64,000 bases of DNA, from the NCBI GenBank assembly GCA_037954325.1, contig JBBMNZ010000001.1, positions 8,528,874 through 8,592,873 of the forward strand, written 5' to 3'. The DNA is from Fistularia commersonii. Taxonomy: Eukaryota > Chordata > Actinopteri > Syngnathiformes > Fistulariidae. A program made the position numbers and the translations under genes. The notes under the pieces are model-generated. The model had not been told where the DNA came from. It saw only the letters and a list, made by a program, of their open reading frames with translations, and made no database searches. This document shows, piece by piece, positions 43,960 to 55,982 of the stretch (position 1 is its first letter; the number at the start of each line of letters is the position of its first letter).

Positions 43960-43961
43960 TA

Positions 43962-44300
43962 TGTGTCAGGGGAAGGTTCCAGGTCTGTATCACTCATTGT
44001 ATACTCTTCCACAAAGTGGACATTCGCCTGTGCTTTGGCTTTGGGTTACCCAGGTGCTTTTTCATATGGCTCGTCTTAGCAGCTTGCCGGTTCTCTTCAG
44101 TACGCAGCAAATGAAGCAACTCAGAAAATGGGGGTGGGTCTTTCTTCTCCTGCTCTAACCGATTTCAGCAGCCTCTACAAAACTGCTCTGGAAGCTGGTC
44201 GTCTGACTCAGCAGCAACAATGCCACATCCCTTCATAACTTTGCTCAGGATTTTCCAATATAGTTACACATAAGCTGAAGATTGGTGGTTTCTGGTTGGT
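43962..44300 (-). pseudogene. gag: PNMA-like gag: part right of Tc1
   Basis: Minus strand: FSELLHLLRTEENRQAAKTS followed by a basic segment (MKKHLGNPKPKHRR). This is the middle/C-terminal capsid boundary of PNMA-like gag. Order and strand agree with the knuckle fragment at 42411-42734. Confidence 0.5.
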
Positions 44301-44309
44301 GTTCAGGAA

Positions 44310-44955
44310 TCGGGCAAAAAACTCATCTCCATTGTCCACATAACGTCATTATCTTCCGCATCCCCAGTTCCCTCCCTACTAGGAGTTAATTTGACACTTT
44401 CTCGCTCTCTGCTTAAATTGCATCTATAGTTCAGCCTATTTTACCACCAAAAAGAGTTCAAAGTGGTGGATATCGATATTCACAGCTGGAATGCAATACA
44501 AATGCCAACTTTCAGCTTAAAAAAAAGCTCAGTACCTCTCCTGGTTGGCTTGCCACTTTTTGTTTAGCACTTGTAGAATTGGATCTGTAAAAAAAAAAAA
44601 ACAAGCACTGAACATCTACATAGGCTTAGGTATCTCACAAAAGCAGTAAATAATTAGTTAGAAACCAGCAAAAATAGGTTGAACAGTTGACAAATTTATT
44701 GACTAAATGAATCAGGAAATAAAGAAAAGAAATACTTATTTTCCAAAAGAAAAAGAAAAGTTCTTCAAATCAATAACAAAAATAATTCAGTTCTTGGTCC
44801 AATAATAAATTCCAAGCTAATTATCTCACATTCAAAGTGTGGGCTGAAGAGGGGGGAAAAAAGCAGAAGAACCTAGTTGATCACTATTCTCTGGGCAGCG
44901 TAGTGCGCCATCTATTTGTAATTCCAATATTACTACATTTTAGTTGCCCTATTTT
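44310..44955. other. No recognisable gene
   Basis: AT-rich with an A run at 44589-44600; no frame of known type. Confidence 0.35.
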
Positions 44956-44959
44956 CATA

Positions 44960-46030
44960 AGGGTTACATATGTATAACAAGAGATGTGGCTGAACAGTTT
45001 GTTCAAGGCAGTTAATATATACAGCTGATGAATGATTTTCTACAGCAGATTGTTGTAAAAGCATTGCTTTTATTGTCCAGTTACAGTGAGTATTGTCCAT
45101 TATATAGCAGTTCAATAGTGATATCCTGGGGGACAAAGCTGTTAGCTTTTGCAGAACCTGGTGGTCTGGAAGTGACCTCCGGAGAGTTACTCCTCTTTCC
45201 AGAGACCAGCGGGATAAACAGTCCATGGAGTGGGTGTGTGGAGCCGCTGCAGATCTTCCTGGCCTGAGACACACAGTTATTCTTTGCAATGTCCTGGATG
45301 GAGAAGTGAGAGGTCCCAATGATCCTCTCTGGTGTCTTTACTGCTCTCCTAATATCTTTCCAGTTGGAGGCTCTGTAGTAATCACACAGAGATGCAGTTG
45401 GTAAGGATACTCTCTATAGTGCTCCTGTAGAATGTGGTGATGGATGGGTGAGGGCAAGTGGGTTCATCTCATCCTCTGCAGGAAGTACATCTGCTTTTGT
45501 GCCCTCTTGGCCAGTTGATAGTGTTTAACGACCAGGTGAAGTTGCCGTCACAGTCAACACCCCCAGGGTTCACATGACCCTGGGCTGTGTTGCATTATGG
45601 CATTATGGCATTATGGCATTATGGCTGTGTTGTTGATGATGAGCAGGGCGTGGCTGGGCCAGTTCTTCCTGAAGTTGACAATGATCTCTTTTGTCTTATC
45701 CACATTCAGGATCTGTCTGCTTTCTTTGCACCAGCCCACCAGCTGCTCACTGCATTGTCCCCAGTAAGGCCAACCATGGTTGTGTCATTTGTCAGTTTCC
45801 CAATGTGGTTTGTGGTGAGTCATAAACATGACCAGTGGAGAGCTGAGATGAAGGCCTGGGGCGAGTCTGTGCTGAGAGAGATGCACCTGGAGGTGTTCTC
45901 TCCAACCTGCACCGACTGTGGCCATTGGGTAAGGAAGTCTAGCAGCCAGTTCCAGAGGGGAGTGCTGAAGAGGAAACTGTTGAGTGTCCGTGCTGCCAAA
46001 GCGAACTAGGGCCCCACCATCTGGGAACAT
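44960..46030 (-). pseudogene. LINE remnant (jockey-type RT thumb and C-terminus)
   Basis: Minus strand: WCKES and LNVDKTKEIIVNFRKN (near 45720-45640), the conserved segment after the polymerase palm, then a C-terminal LHGLFIPLVSGKRSNS region (45230). Four copies of an 8-bp unit (GCATTATG, 45592-45623) expand the short spacer. The upstream palm is missing. Confidence 0.62.
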
Positions 46031-46035
46031 AATGA

Positions 46036-46235
46036 CATGCCATCTACCATGGGAATTTTCTCATACAGTTGTTATTGCTGTGTATATTTCCTCCTCTGCT
46101 AATGATGAGGAAACCTGTGATGTCCCGCTTCCAATCCTAAGTAGGCTGCACACAAAGCTCTCACATGCCCTCTTCCTTATCCCTGGAGACTTAAACCATG
46201 CTTCTCTTTTCATCTATCCTGCTTTAATTCGCCCA
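46036..46235 (+). pseudogene. LINE endonuclease fragment
   Basis: The plus-strand frame reads VVIAVYISSSANDEE and ALFLIPGDLNHASL. The second is the conserved GDFN-type endonuclease motif with Phe replaced by Leu. It is a small isolated piece, opposite in strand to the LINE on its left. Confidence 0.55.
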
Positions 46236-46299
46236 GTACGTCATGCATTACACCATGGAAAACAAAACATTGGTTTCTTGTTGAAATCTTCTTGTTTGG

Positions 46300-47480
46300 T
46301 AACTGAACTTGAATCTCTTCACTTGAAGATATTTCACCCCTCATTTGAGAGGCTTCTTTGGCTCAAAAGACCTATGAGGAGTTTCCAAATATAACCGCGA
46401 GGGTTTTGGGAAGGTCTAGATTATGGTGGCTTGTTGTGTAAATAGGTGTTATGTCCTTGGGGGGCACCATTCTTTGTCTCAGTATGTTGTGGGGTTTGAA
46501 ATGTACCGGTATATGATGTTTGTTGAGCACCCTTGGGAGTTTTTCCAAAACACCAGCAACATAGGGTATGATGATATTATTTTCCTTGTTGTTGTCTTCC
46601 TCCTATTCTATGTTCTTGCATCTGGTGATTTCTGATTTGGTGATGGCCCAATTAGGGTAGTTAAAGGATCTTGGGGCTTTCCAAATATATTTTACCTCAG
46701 TCTTGCTACCTTTGGCGGTTGATGGGATGTTCTTGGCCTGGTGATTTAGAGTTCTGATCCCCCCCAGTTTGTGCACATGGGAGTGGTTTGAGTCGAAAAG
46801 TAAATACTGGCCAGTGTGTGTTGGTTTCCTGTGAACGCAACAGTCCAAGAAGGGCTGTTGGTCATAGTTGATGTCCTTCCTTGTGAATTTGATGTTGGCG
46901 TCGATCATGATGAGGTGAGGGGTGAACGCTTCCACCTCATTCTTCTTGATCTTGACCCCTGTTTTGTCTGCATAGCTGAACCAGTGGCTTGGTGATGTGC
47001 CCCTGAAAGAAATGAGAGCTTTGCTCTCAGCCTCCCCCATGTATAAGTTCACCACTATGGGGGATACAGGTGACCCCAAGGCACATCAAAGTTTTTGACG
47101 ATAGAAATAACTGGAAAAAGGTGGTCTGTAGACAGAGGTCCAGTAGGGTGCAATTATGATCTGTGGTAAGTTTTGTTCTATTTATCAAGGTATTGTCCTT
47201 AATAAGAGGTTCCCTCACTGCTTTGACTGCACCTGATGTGGGGATACCTGTGAACAGTGAGGTTACATCATATGGCACCATGGTGTCATTTAGGTCCGAC
47301 CTGATCTGCTTTGTCTTACTGGTGAGGCTGTATGGATTCTGGATAGGGTCTGTTGTGTTGCCAACCAAAGGTGACAAAATCTTTGCCACGTGTTTGGTGA
47401 TGTTAAAGGTGATAGCACAGATGCTGTTGATCTAGTGAGAAGATGCCTCGAACTATCCAAAGAGGCTCTGTGGGGCTGTT
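46300..47480 (-). pseudogene. Penelope-like element reverse transcriptase
   Basis: Minus strand: VPYDVTSLFTGIP (motif A, about 47270), then MGSPVSPIVVNLYMGEAE (47079), the active-site box YADK where YVDD is expected (46970), FTRKDINYDQQPFLDC (46880), YRKPTHTGQYLLFDS-like segment (46810), and PNWAITKSEITRCKNIE (46620). This is the order of Penelope/Poseidon reverse transcriptases. The catalytic Asp pair is destroyed. The GIY-YIG endonuclease was not found. Confidence 0.8.
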
Positions 47481-48175
47481 TTTAACAAATGTGTGGGGAG
47501 AACTTTGTGACCCTCATTGTTAGGACTTAGACAACCTCAAAAACCCTGGTTTCACCCTGACATAACTGAGGAGAAGGAAACAAACTGGAACTGAAGGCGG
47601 TGCACAGGGAGTTGAGGTGGAGGATTATACAGGGGAAGAAGGACGACAGGAGAGATATTGAGAACTAACTTAAGTAGAGCAACATCAGTGGAATATCGAA
47701 AGGCCTGAAGACTATCTCAAGTTATAAACAACAATATATCAATATAAACAACAGAAACACTAAACATAAAATATGAACATAACAAAATAAAAGTCTTGTG
47801 ATTGGAGGCGGTGCAAAATAGGGATGGAAGTAGTAGGGAAGTGCAAAATGAAAATGATATTTTGGGATGTATGTGAGCAGCATCTGCGCTGAGCTACATA
47901 AAGAAAAAACGAATAATGTGCTTGTGGTATTGAACAGTTTCACAGAGTGTCAAAGGCTGAACAAAATTGAACCACAGTGTTTGGAAAGCTTTTTGATCAT
48001 TTAATTTCGCATCCTTGTCATTAGATTTGATGTTTACCCTCTCAATAATTATTAAAATCTAAAATATTCTCCCAGGACCATGTTAGGGACAGGATTTTTT
48101 TTCAAGATTGCAGTGGAAGACAGCAGCCTGTTGCAGCAACTCCTACAATATTTGACTCTATCTCTATTTTCTTGA
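47481..48175. other. No recognisable gene
   Basis: No frame of known type; a degenerate AT-rich stretch. Confidence 0.35.
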
Positions 48176-48600
48176 CTTATTTACCTGTCCACTCTTCTTT
48201 CGCAGGTAGGACTATACACCGTTTCTCTGCTGCACTGCGTTGTTTGCTGCGGTTGCCCCTGCCAATACTAAGGAAAATGATAAAATACAAACCGGAAGGA
48301 ACTTCTCAAACTGAGAAAAGGAGCTGGACTCACTGCACCGTGCATCCCAGGGGAGCTATGGCCGAGCACCCGCCGGTGGAGAAAAGTGGACGCAAAGGTG
48401 AGGAAGACAGGAGATGCAAGCCCTTGCTGCCCTCGGTCATCATGGGGAACGCGAAGTTGCTCGTCAACAAATCCGATGAACAAGCAACCCTTGTCAACAA
48501 TCAGCATGTCTACAGGGAATGTATATCCTTGGCCTGTAACCCTTGCACATCAGCTGGCTGAAAGACAGGGATTGCATCAACTGCCCAGGTCATGGCTGTC
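48176..48600 (+). pseudogene. LINE 5' region and endonuclease start
   Basis: A plus-strand frame reads PSVIMGNAKLLVNKSDEQATL, which parallels the PTIVMGNMRSLGNKLEEL-type start of the LINE-E endonuclease at about 52150. The rest of the LINE is absent. The hAT derivative follows at 48674. Confidence 0.5.
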
Positions 48601-48673
48601 AGGTTCTGTTGTCCCTAACTTACGGTGGTGGTCACTTCTGGGGGGGACGGTAATACAGGAGGATACTGGGATG

Positions 48674-49623
48674 CAGTGACGTGCGATGAGGTTCATGGCT
48701 GGTGAGGCACTGATGTCATCACAGTCGGATTTACATATATATGAACCCTACAGAGTAGCTTATTCACCATTTTATTGGCAGCAGATGACGTTATTACGGT
48801 AAACGTTATTATCTCTTACCTTTACTTATAAATGAAGTCCATGCGCTGCTCCGTCTGAAGCATCGATAACTTGCTTGTAGAAGTCTTCCATTTCTTTCCT
48901 CAGTTTTAAAAGTCTCTCTGTCTCAATGGAAATCACTGCCAGTGAAGACAGACATCCTTGATCAGTCCTGTTCCGACTGTATGTTTTGGGTCTTTTCTGT
49001 GCCGAGAATGACCGCTCCGCCAATGCTGTCTTAGTCGAAACGGTGACCACCGGCCAGAGCAACTTTGTCGCCTCAGGAACAATTTGAATGAGATCCTTCT
49101 GGGCCAAAAAGTTGAGAAGCTGCTAAGGGGATTTACATCCATCCCTCACCGTTTGTGAGCTATACGGCCCGATGAGATCGGCAAAAAAATAGCTGGATGG
49201 CTGCACTTGACTCGCTAACTGTTTACCATAGCTTGCTATTGCTGATTCTATTATTCTGTAGCCGAGTAGTAAGAAGGATCCCTGGGATCAGCGGTGCCCC
49301 TACCATGAGGCATCGTCACTGCGTGCCTCACTTAATGTCTCTTCGCAGTCATTTTGTGATTACGAGAACACGAGAAACACATTACAGTTGTTGACGAAAA
49401 ACATTAAACAGATCAGCTAAACTACGGGAATTTAGTTCATATATTTTAAGTGTTTTCAAAAAAAAATAACTAAAAATGGTGAAGCTATGTGGAAAATAAA
49501 CTGAATAAATAAATCACTGAATACATACAACCATTTAATTTATTTTTTCATTTTGCATTTTTTTCTTTCCGTGATGACAGGTGAGGCCCAGTCTCCCCTG
49601 CCTCTACTGACTGCACGTCTTTG
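48674..49623 (-). mobile_element. hAT deletion derivative, copy 3 (different deletion)
   Basis: Ends CAGTGACGTGCGATGAGG and ...GACTGCACGTCTTTG; flanks CTGGGATG and CTGGGAGT look like an altered 8-bp duplication. Its ends and 5' leader match copies 1 and 2. The retained coding part is the C-terminal end of the transposase, not the N-terminal zinc finger. Confidence 0.78.
48826..49107 (-). pseudogene. hAT transposase C-terminal dimerisation domain
   Basis: Minus strand frame of 93 codons with VVTVSTKTALAERSFSAQKR and CLSSLAVISIETE. The 'ERSFS..K' and 'L..LA..SIE' pattern is the hATC dimerisation domain. It ends close to the 3' terminal repeat, as in intact hAT elements. The catalytic core before it is deleted. 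Confidence 0.75.
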
Positions 49624-49659
49624 CTGGGAGTACAAAAGTTTCAAGTACAAAAGGCTTTG

Positions 49660-51440
49660 TAAATCAGCGTACGTCTAAATGGTAGCACTGGTCAACTCTT
49701 TCTTTAGGGTCTGGAAAGCATATTCACAGCGGTCATCCCAACGGCCCCCAACTTCACATAGGAACTTCAAGCAGCTGTCTTGCCTGTTCCTTGTGCCTCT
49801 GCAAGTAGGTGGTGGAGGGGACCAGCATGTCGTGCAAAGCCCTCCACAAAAAGGCGATAGTAAGACGCAAAGCCAAGGAAGGATCTAAGCTCAGTGGGGT
49901 TGTGTGGGCGTTTCCACTCTAGCACATGCTGGTTTGGTGGCCAAACCATTTGCAGAGATCATATGGCCTAGATACTTTATTTCACCCTGGAAAAGATGGC
50001 ATTTGTCTAGCTTCAGCCTAGGCGTAGGGGCGTAGGGACTGCAACTGGGTTGAGCTACACTTTTGTCCACCAAGTCCTGAATATGAGCTTTGACAACAGC
50101 AAACTGTTGGGGTAATAGTCGCCGACAACATTCGCACACCAGAGCTTCATCCAACAAGGGGATCTGCTGTAGGAACACGCTCTAACAATCTATGGCCCCA
50201 TTGTGTTGACTAAACACCTTCTCCAAGAGTGCCTTCTCCTCCAATTGATTGAGAGAGGAAAGTTTTGGCCACTGAAGACCAGTAAAATTCACTTTGGTCG
50301 TGTTGACAGCCTCTGTTGACTGAACGACTGCCAGGTGGTCAGCATCTGTATTATGCAAAGGTGGGCAGCTTGTGACATACAATGTCCCAAGTACAGTGCA
50401 GGAGTGGTGCTACTGGTCTTCCTTACCAGCATTGACCACTGGGATGTGTACTCTCCCTTGTGTAATGGGCAAAAGGGCTGCCAAGATGAGAAGATTTGCT
50501 GGCAAGTGACCCTCAGAACAAGTAGCAGGGACGAACAGAAGACTGCCTGTACGATCTTGCTGAACTGTTGCCCACCAATTCACCCAGAGATGGAAATGTG
50601 ATCCAAACTTTGACATTCAGAAAGAGCTTACCTCCATTCCTTGCTTGGCATTTGGACCAGAGGGTTCTGGAACATATGCTGGCCATGTTCACGGAAGAGC
50701 TCTTGATAACAGCTGCGGATGGCATCCATCCCAAGTAAGCCTGGGACAGACTTCTTCTGTTGCTTTGTAATGGGATCCAGGGAGTCTTTGACTACGAGAA
50801 CTCTACCCAGGATCTCCAGGTCAAGTTCAAAGGTGCCCAAGTATGGAACGGCTAGCCCATTGGCAGCTTTCAACTGAAGCCAATTGCATGATGGCATGTC
50901 TTCAATGATTCGAGGCTGTATGGATTGATGGAAAAAGGCTCTGTTACTGTAGTCACCATCGAGCCAGTGTCTAAAATGCAACGAGTAGTCTCCCCCCCAA
51001 AAGAGACATTGATAATGGGGTAGTTTCCAATAAGTTGTAATGTCGATGGTGACGGAGCTGACTTTCTATTGGGTCCAGCAAAACCCCTCCCAGTGCCTGG
51101 CTCTTAACACCATAGGACGCTAGTTTGCCTGTGGCACTATACTACTGGCTACACCCATATACTGCCCCCTGCTGGCAGCTCCACTATGAGGAACTGGACC
51201 TGGTTCTGCTGGGAAGACAGCCCTACATACTATGGCTTTGTGATCTGCTTTATTATAACCCATGTAGCTGGGTTTCCCATCCGCCTGATAATGGATTGAG
51301 GTCTATGGCCAGATGGACGTTGAAGGGAAGTAGGGTCAGCACATGCCTGTCCCAGCTGACTTGAGCTGCACCTGTTGCTTATTAAAACATTCTTTGAGCT
51401 CAGTGAAATCCGACACAAGGCCAACAGTGACGGCATTGGT
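49660..51440 (-). pseudogene. pol: Ty3/gypsy protease and reverse transcriptase, degenerate
   Basis: Minus strand: protease with an intact LDTGSMVTTV loop (about 50980) and the following PYLGTFELDLEILG segment, then RT entry (LPQQFAVVKAHIQDLVDKSV, about 50090). A deletion removes the catalytic palm. DKCHLFQGEIKYLGHMIS (50000) and RSFLGFASYYRLFV (49890) follow, which are the thumb/connection motifs. It ends near 49660 beside hAT copy 3. Confidence 0.78.
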
Positions 51441-51447
51441 ATCTGCC

Positions 51448-51790
51448 TCATAAGAGCCACACCAGAGCTTCATGGCATATACTGCAAAAGGTCAGGGTGC
51501 CATTAGAAGAAAATTTTTCGAATAAATCACCTTGCAGTTTGTCATCACGAAGTCCTTCAACAAGCTGGTCATGCAATACACAGTTATCATTATCTAGGTT
51601 CTCATCCCTATCCTTAATTTGCTCCATGAGCTCCATCAAAACATAGGAATATTCCCCAACTGATTCACTTTCCTGTTGATAAAACTTGCAGTACACTATG
51701 TTAAGACATCATTCCTTTTAAAATAGCAAATATCTTCTCAGTGTCATTCTGGCAGGCAGCAGCCAGAGTTTCTCCTGACCTTAGTGTCTC
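51448..51790 (-). pseudogene. gag: Ty3/gypsy gag, middle part (PNMA-like)
   Basis: An 82-codon frame (51448-51696) reads FYQQESESVGEYSYVLMELM and LHDQLVEGLRD, capsid motifs of the PNMA-like gag. The N-terminal part of the same gag is at 57735-58010, so the LINE between them (51800-57729) is an insertion. Confidence 0.68.
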
Positions 51791-51999
51791 TTTTTCCTAA
51801 ATTTTCTACTTTTTTTTTTTTTTTTCTATTTACTTCTTCTTGCTTTAGTAGCAATTTAGTTAAGAATTTACCAAAAAAAGAGATGCTGCTCCATCCGCTC
51901 TTTCTTGTCTTCACGGTGCTTGGAGCACTTTTTCGAGCCAGATCCCGGTCCTGGCGGAGCAGCGCAATGGCTCCATTGTTTACATCCGGGATCAGCTGA

Positions 52000-52560
52000 T
52001 GGAGCTGAGATGCAACAACAGGCTGGGGGAGAGGCACGAAATCCCTAAGGAGCTACGGAGGAAATAGAGCTGGGAAATAGGAATAATAGGAAATAGGCAG
52101 TAGAGCTCGGAGGAGACAGTGGCTGAGGAAGAGGAGATACAGACCGTATCTCCCCACCATTGTGATGGGAAACATGAGATCGCTGGGTAACAAGCTGGAG
52201 GAGCTAACAGCACTCACACGGAGCAACGGTGTGTTTCATGAGGCCTCGGTGTAGTGCTTCACAGAGACTTGGCTAAACAACAACATAACGGACTCTGTGG
52301 TGTGTTCACCCGGCTTTCAGTTGGTGCGAGGGGACAGGAGTTGTGCCAGCAGCAGCAAGAAGAAAAGAGGAGGTTTCGCTGTGTTTGTGAACAACAAGTG
52401 GTGCAACTCCAGACACGTCACGGTGAAGGAGCATGTGTGCAGCCCGGACATTGAACTGTTGGCAGTGAGTCTCCAGCCATACTATCTGCCCAGAGAGTAA
52501 TTCAACACCATAATCATCACCCCTTACATCCCACTGTCTGCTGATGCGCCTCAGGCTAAT
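52000..52560 (+). pseudogene. LINE-E endonuclease region
   Basis: Frames read MGNMRSLGNKLEELTAL, CFTETWL-like (after a stop near 52250), GFQLVRGDRSCASSSKKKRG and VNNKWCNSRHVTVKE, the start and middle of an AP endonuclease. A stop and frameshifts interrupt it. The catalytic C-terminal motifs are deleted. Confidence 0.65.
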
Positions 52561-52894
52561 GACGTCATCAACTCTGAAGTCGCATGACCCTCAGCTGCAC
52601 AGCTCTCCCTGCTCTGGGCAGATCAGACCACAATCCGGTCCATTTAAAGCCTTGCAATGTTCCTGAAGTCCAGCGGCAACCTGTGATTGATCACCAGAAC
52701 TGTCCGGAGGTGGTCACAGGAGGCAGAACTCACTCTTCAGGGATGCTTTGAGACGACTGACTGGGATGCGCTTTGCGAAGATCAGGGTGAGGACATTGAA
52801 AAACTTTCCGACTGCATCACAGACTATGTGAACATCATCCCCACCAAGACGGTGCATTGTTTCTCAAATACTCACCACCATTAGGGATGTATTA

Positions 52895-53509
52895 GTGGAC
52901 ATTGTGGACAACTACAAGAACCTGGGTGTCCACTTGAACAATAAACGGGACAGGACTGTGAACACCAACGCCATCTTTAAGAAGGGTCAGAGCCGCCTGT
53001 TCTTCCTCAGGAGGCTCACATCTTTCAACGTCTGCAGGACCATGCAGCAGATGATTTACCACTGGGTGGTGTCCAGTGTCATCTTCTATGCTGTTGTGTG
53101 CTGGGGCAGCAGGCTCAAGACAGCTGACACCAACAGACTCAACAAGCTCATCAGGAGAGCTGGATCTGTCCCGGGAGTGGAGCTGGAGTCTGTTGTGCAG
53201 GTGTCAGAGAGGAGGATGCTGAGGAAGCTCCTCAGCATCATGGACAATGTCCATCACCCCCTGCATGCCACACTGACGTCCTGTCAGAGCTCTTTCAGCT
53301 GCAGACTGATACCACCAAAGAGATCGACTGAACGCCACAGGAGGTCTTTCCTACCTGAGGCTATCAGACTTTTTAATTCCTCTCCCTTCAGCTGCAGAAA
53401 ATCTCAAAATCTTAAATCTGAAAAAAAAAAAAAATCTCGCCCACTAACTGTAAATCGTAATATTTTATCTGTATATATATTAATAACTTTGCAATATTTC
53501 ATTTCATAA
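52895..53509 (+). pseudogene. LINE-E ORF2 C-terminal domain
   Basis: A 204-codon open frame: DNYKNLGVHLNNK, KKGQSRLFFLRRLTSF, VVCWGSRL, LNKLIRRAGSV, ERRMLRKLLSIMDNVHHPLH and STERHRRSFLPEAIRLFN. This is the segment after the polymerase core that is highly conserved in this LINE group. It is followed by an A run (53421-53433) and the 3' UTR. Confidence 0.72.
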
Positions 53510-53678
53510 CAGCTGCATGTGCAATATTTTTTCATACTCTTGTGCACTCCTCATCTTTCATCAGGTACTTAAGACCTTAAGACACTTTATAGCCTTGGCT
53601 TGTTACTTAGATACTTTATAGTTTATTTGGATTTCTTATTCTGCCCCCCCCTTTTTTTTTACTGTTTATACAATTTTC

Positions 53679-53710
<32 letters not shown>

Positions 53711-53726
53711 CTTTCGGCTTTTCCCT

Positions 53727-54500
53727 TCAGGGGTCACCACAGCGAGTCAACTTTCTCCTTCCAACCCTATTCTCTGTATCCTCCTCTCTCACACCAACTA
53801 CCTTCATATCCTCTCTCACTACGTCCACAAATCTTCTCTTTGGTCTTCCTCGAGACCTCTTGCCTGGCAGCTCCAATTCCAGCATCCGTCTACCAAGATA
53901 TTCTCTATCCCTCCTCTGTACATGACCGAACCATCTCAGTCTGGCTTCTCTGACCTTCTCTCCAAAACATCTAACCTGTGCTGTTCCTCTGATAGACTCA
54001 TTCCTGATCCTATCCATCCTGGTCACTCCCAAAGAGAACCTCAACATCCTCATCTCTGCAACCTTTAGTTCTGCTGGCTGTCTTTTGGTCAATGTAACAG
54101 TTTCTAGTCCATACATCATTGCTCGTCTCACCACTGTCTTGTACACCTTTCTTTTTATTCTGGCTGATAGTCTTCTATCACATAGTGACCCTGACACTTT
54201 TCTCCACCCATTCCAACCTGCTTGGACCCGTCTCTTCACCTCTTTTCCACAATCTCCGTTGCTCTGGACTGTTGACCCAAAGTACCTGAAATCCTCCAGT
54301 TTCTTGATCTCCACTCCCTGTAGACTCACCGTTCCACCCGAGTTCCCCTCATTCACGCACATATATTCTGTCTTGCTGCGACTAACTTTCATTCCTCTCC
54401 TTTCCAGAGCATAGCTCCACCGCTATAGATTTTCCTCTACCTGTTGTCTGCTCTCACTACAGATCACAATGTCATCTGCAAACATCATGGTCCATGGGGA
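53727..54500 (-). pseudogene. RTE copy D, C-terminal domain with FADD motif
   Basis: A 221-codon frame (53727-54392) from MKVSRSKTEYM to the RCGDP end, the longest intact RTE piece here. Just upstream, MMFADDIVICSES (about 54490-54450) keeps the catalytic Asp pair, separated from the palm by a stop near 54505. Confidence 0.82.
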
Positions 54501-54506
54501 TTCCTG

Positions 54507-55106
54507 TCAAACCTCATCTGTCAGCCTGTCCATCACCATTGCGAACAAGAAGGGGCTCAGAGCTGATCCCTGATGGAGTCCCACCTCCACGTTGAACTTC
54601 TCTGTTACCCCTACAGCACACTGTACCAGTGTCTCACAGCTAGCATATATGTCCTGCACCAGTCTAACATACTTCTCTGCCACTCCAGACTTCCTCATAC
54701 AATACCAGAGCTCCTCTCTTGGCACCCTGTCATATGCTTTTTCAAGGTCTACAAAAACACAATGCAGCTCCTTCTGACCTTCTCTGAACTTTCCTATTAG
54801 CATTCTCAACGCAAATACTGCATCTGTAGTACTCTTCCTAGGGATGAAGCCATACTGCTGTTCACAAATACTGACTTCTGCTCTCAGTCTAGTTTCCACT
54901 ACTCTTTCCCATAACTTCATTGTATGGCTCATCAACTTTATCCCTCTATAACTGCCACAATTCTGCACATCCCCTTTATTCTTAAAAATAGGCACCATCA
55001 TACTTTGTCTCCATTCTTCAGGCATCTTCTCAGTCTCTAAGATCCTGTTGAGTAATCTAGTCAGAAAATCTACCGCTGCCTCTCCTAGACACTTCCACAC
55101 CTCCAC
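54507..55106 (-). pseudogene. RTE copy D, reverse transcriptase palm
   Basis: A 199-codon frame: VPIFKNKGDVQNCG, GIKLMSHTMKLWERVV, EQQYGFIPRKSTTDAVFALR, FVDLEKAYDRVPRE (motif A, catalytic Asp) and LHQGSALSPFLFA. It has all motifs up to just before FADD. This is the best preserved RTE polymerase core in the window. Confidence 0.82.
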
Positions 55107-55703
55107 ACGTTATCATCAGGACCAACTGCTTTTCCACTCTTCATCCTCTCAATGCCTTCCTCACTTCACTTTAACTAATTTGTGCTACTTTGTGGTCTAC
55201 AATAGTCCCCTCTTCTACCCTTGCCTCTCTTTCATTTTCCACATTCATCAGCTCTTCAAAGTACTCTTTCCATCTTCCCATTACTGTTCTAGCATCTGTC
55301 AATACATTTCCCTCTCTGTCCTTAATCACCCGGACCTGTTGTACATCCTTTCCATCTTTATTACATTATCTCTCTGTTTCACCAACCTGTATAGATCATT
55401 CTCACCCTCCTTACTGTCCAGCCGAGCATACAGGTCATCGTATGCCCTTTTGTTTTGCCTTTGCTACCTCCATCTTTACCTGACATTGTATCTCCCTGTA
55501 CTACTGTCAGTTCTCTTCAGTCCTCTCAGTGTCCCACTTCTTCTTTGCTAACTGCTTTCTCTGTATATACTCCTGCACTTCCTCATTCAATCACCAAGTC
55601 TCCTATCTACTTTCCTTCCAGATGATACAACAAATACTCTCCTCCCTTTCTCCCTGATAGCACTAACTGGTGCGACACTGGCCAGTGCTGCCCTGAAGCT
55701 GCA

Positions 55704-55980
55704 TTTATATTTGAAAAGTGTGTATGTGTCTGTAAATGGATTTATATATTTGCTTTCAGGGATAGTGGGTGTCAATGTACTCTGACACTTTTCTTTTGAA
55801 GGTTGGCACCTAAAACACGCATGCTATCAGCCTTAACTACTGTTCCACTCATGACTAAATAATATAAATTACATTATGCTGACACATATTACTCTATTCT
55901 TCAGGTCTTCTTTAAATATAACATTCCTTCGGGCGCTCAGTCCTCTGAGACCACCAAACTTCCATGCAGCATCCTTGCAG
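55704..55980. other. Foreign or scrambled segment inside RTE copy D
   Basis: Between an internal 5'-end-like block (55680-55703) and the resumption of linker sequence at 55983 lie about 275 bp that match no other RTE copy here. It has no recognisable coding content. It may be flanking DNA captured by template switching or recombination. Confidence 0.5.
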
Positions 55981-55982
55981 TA

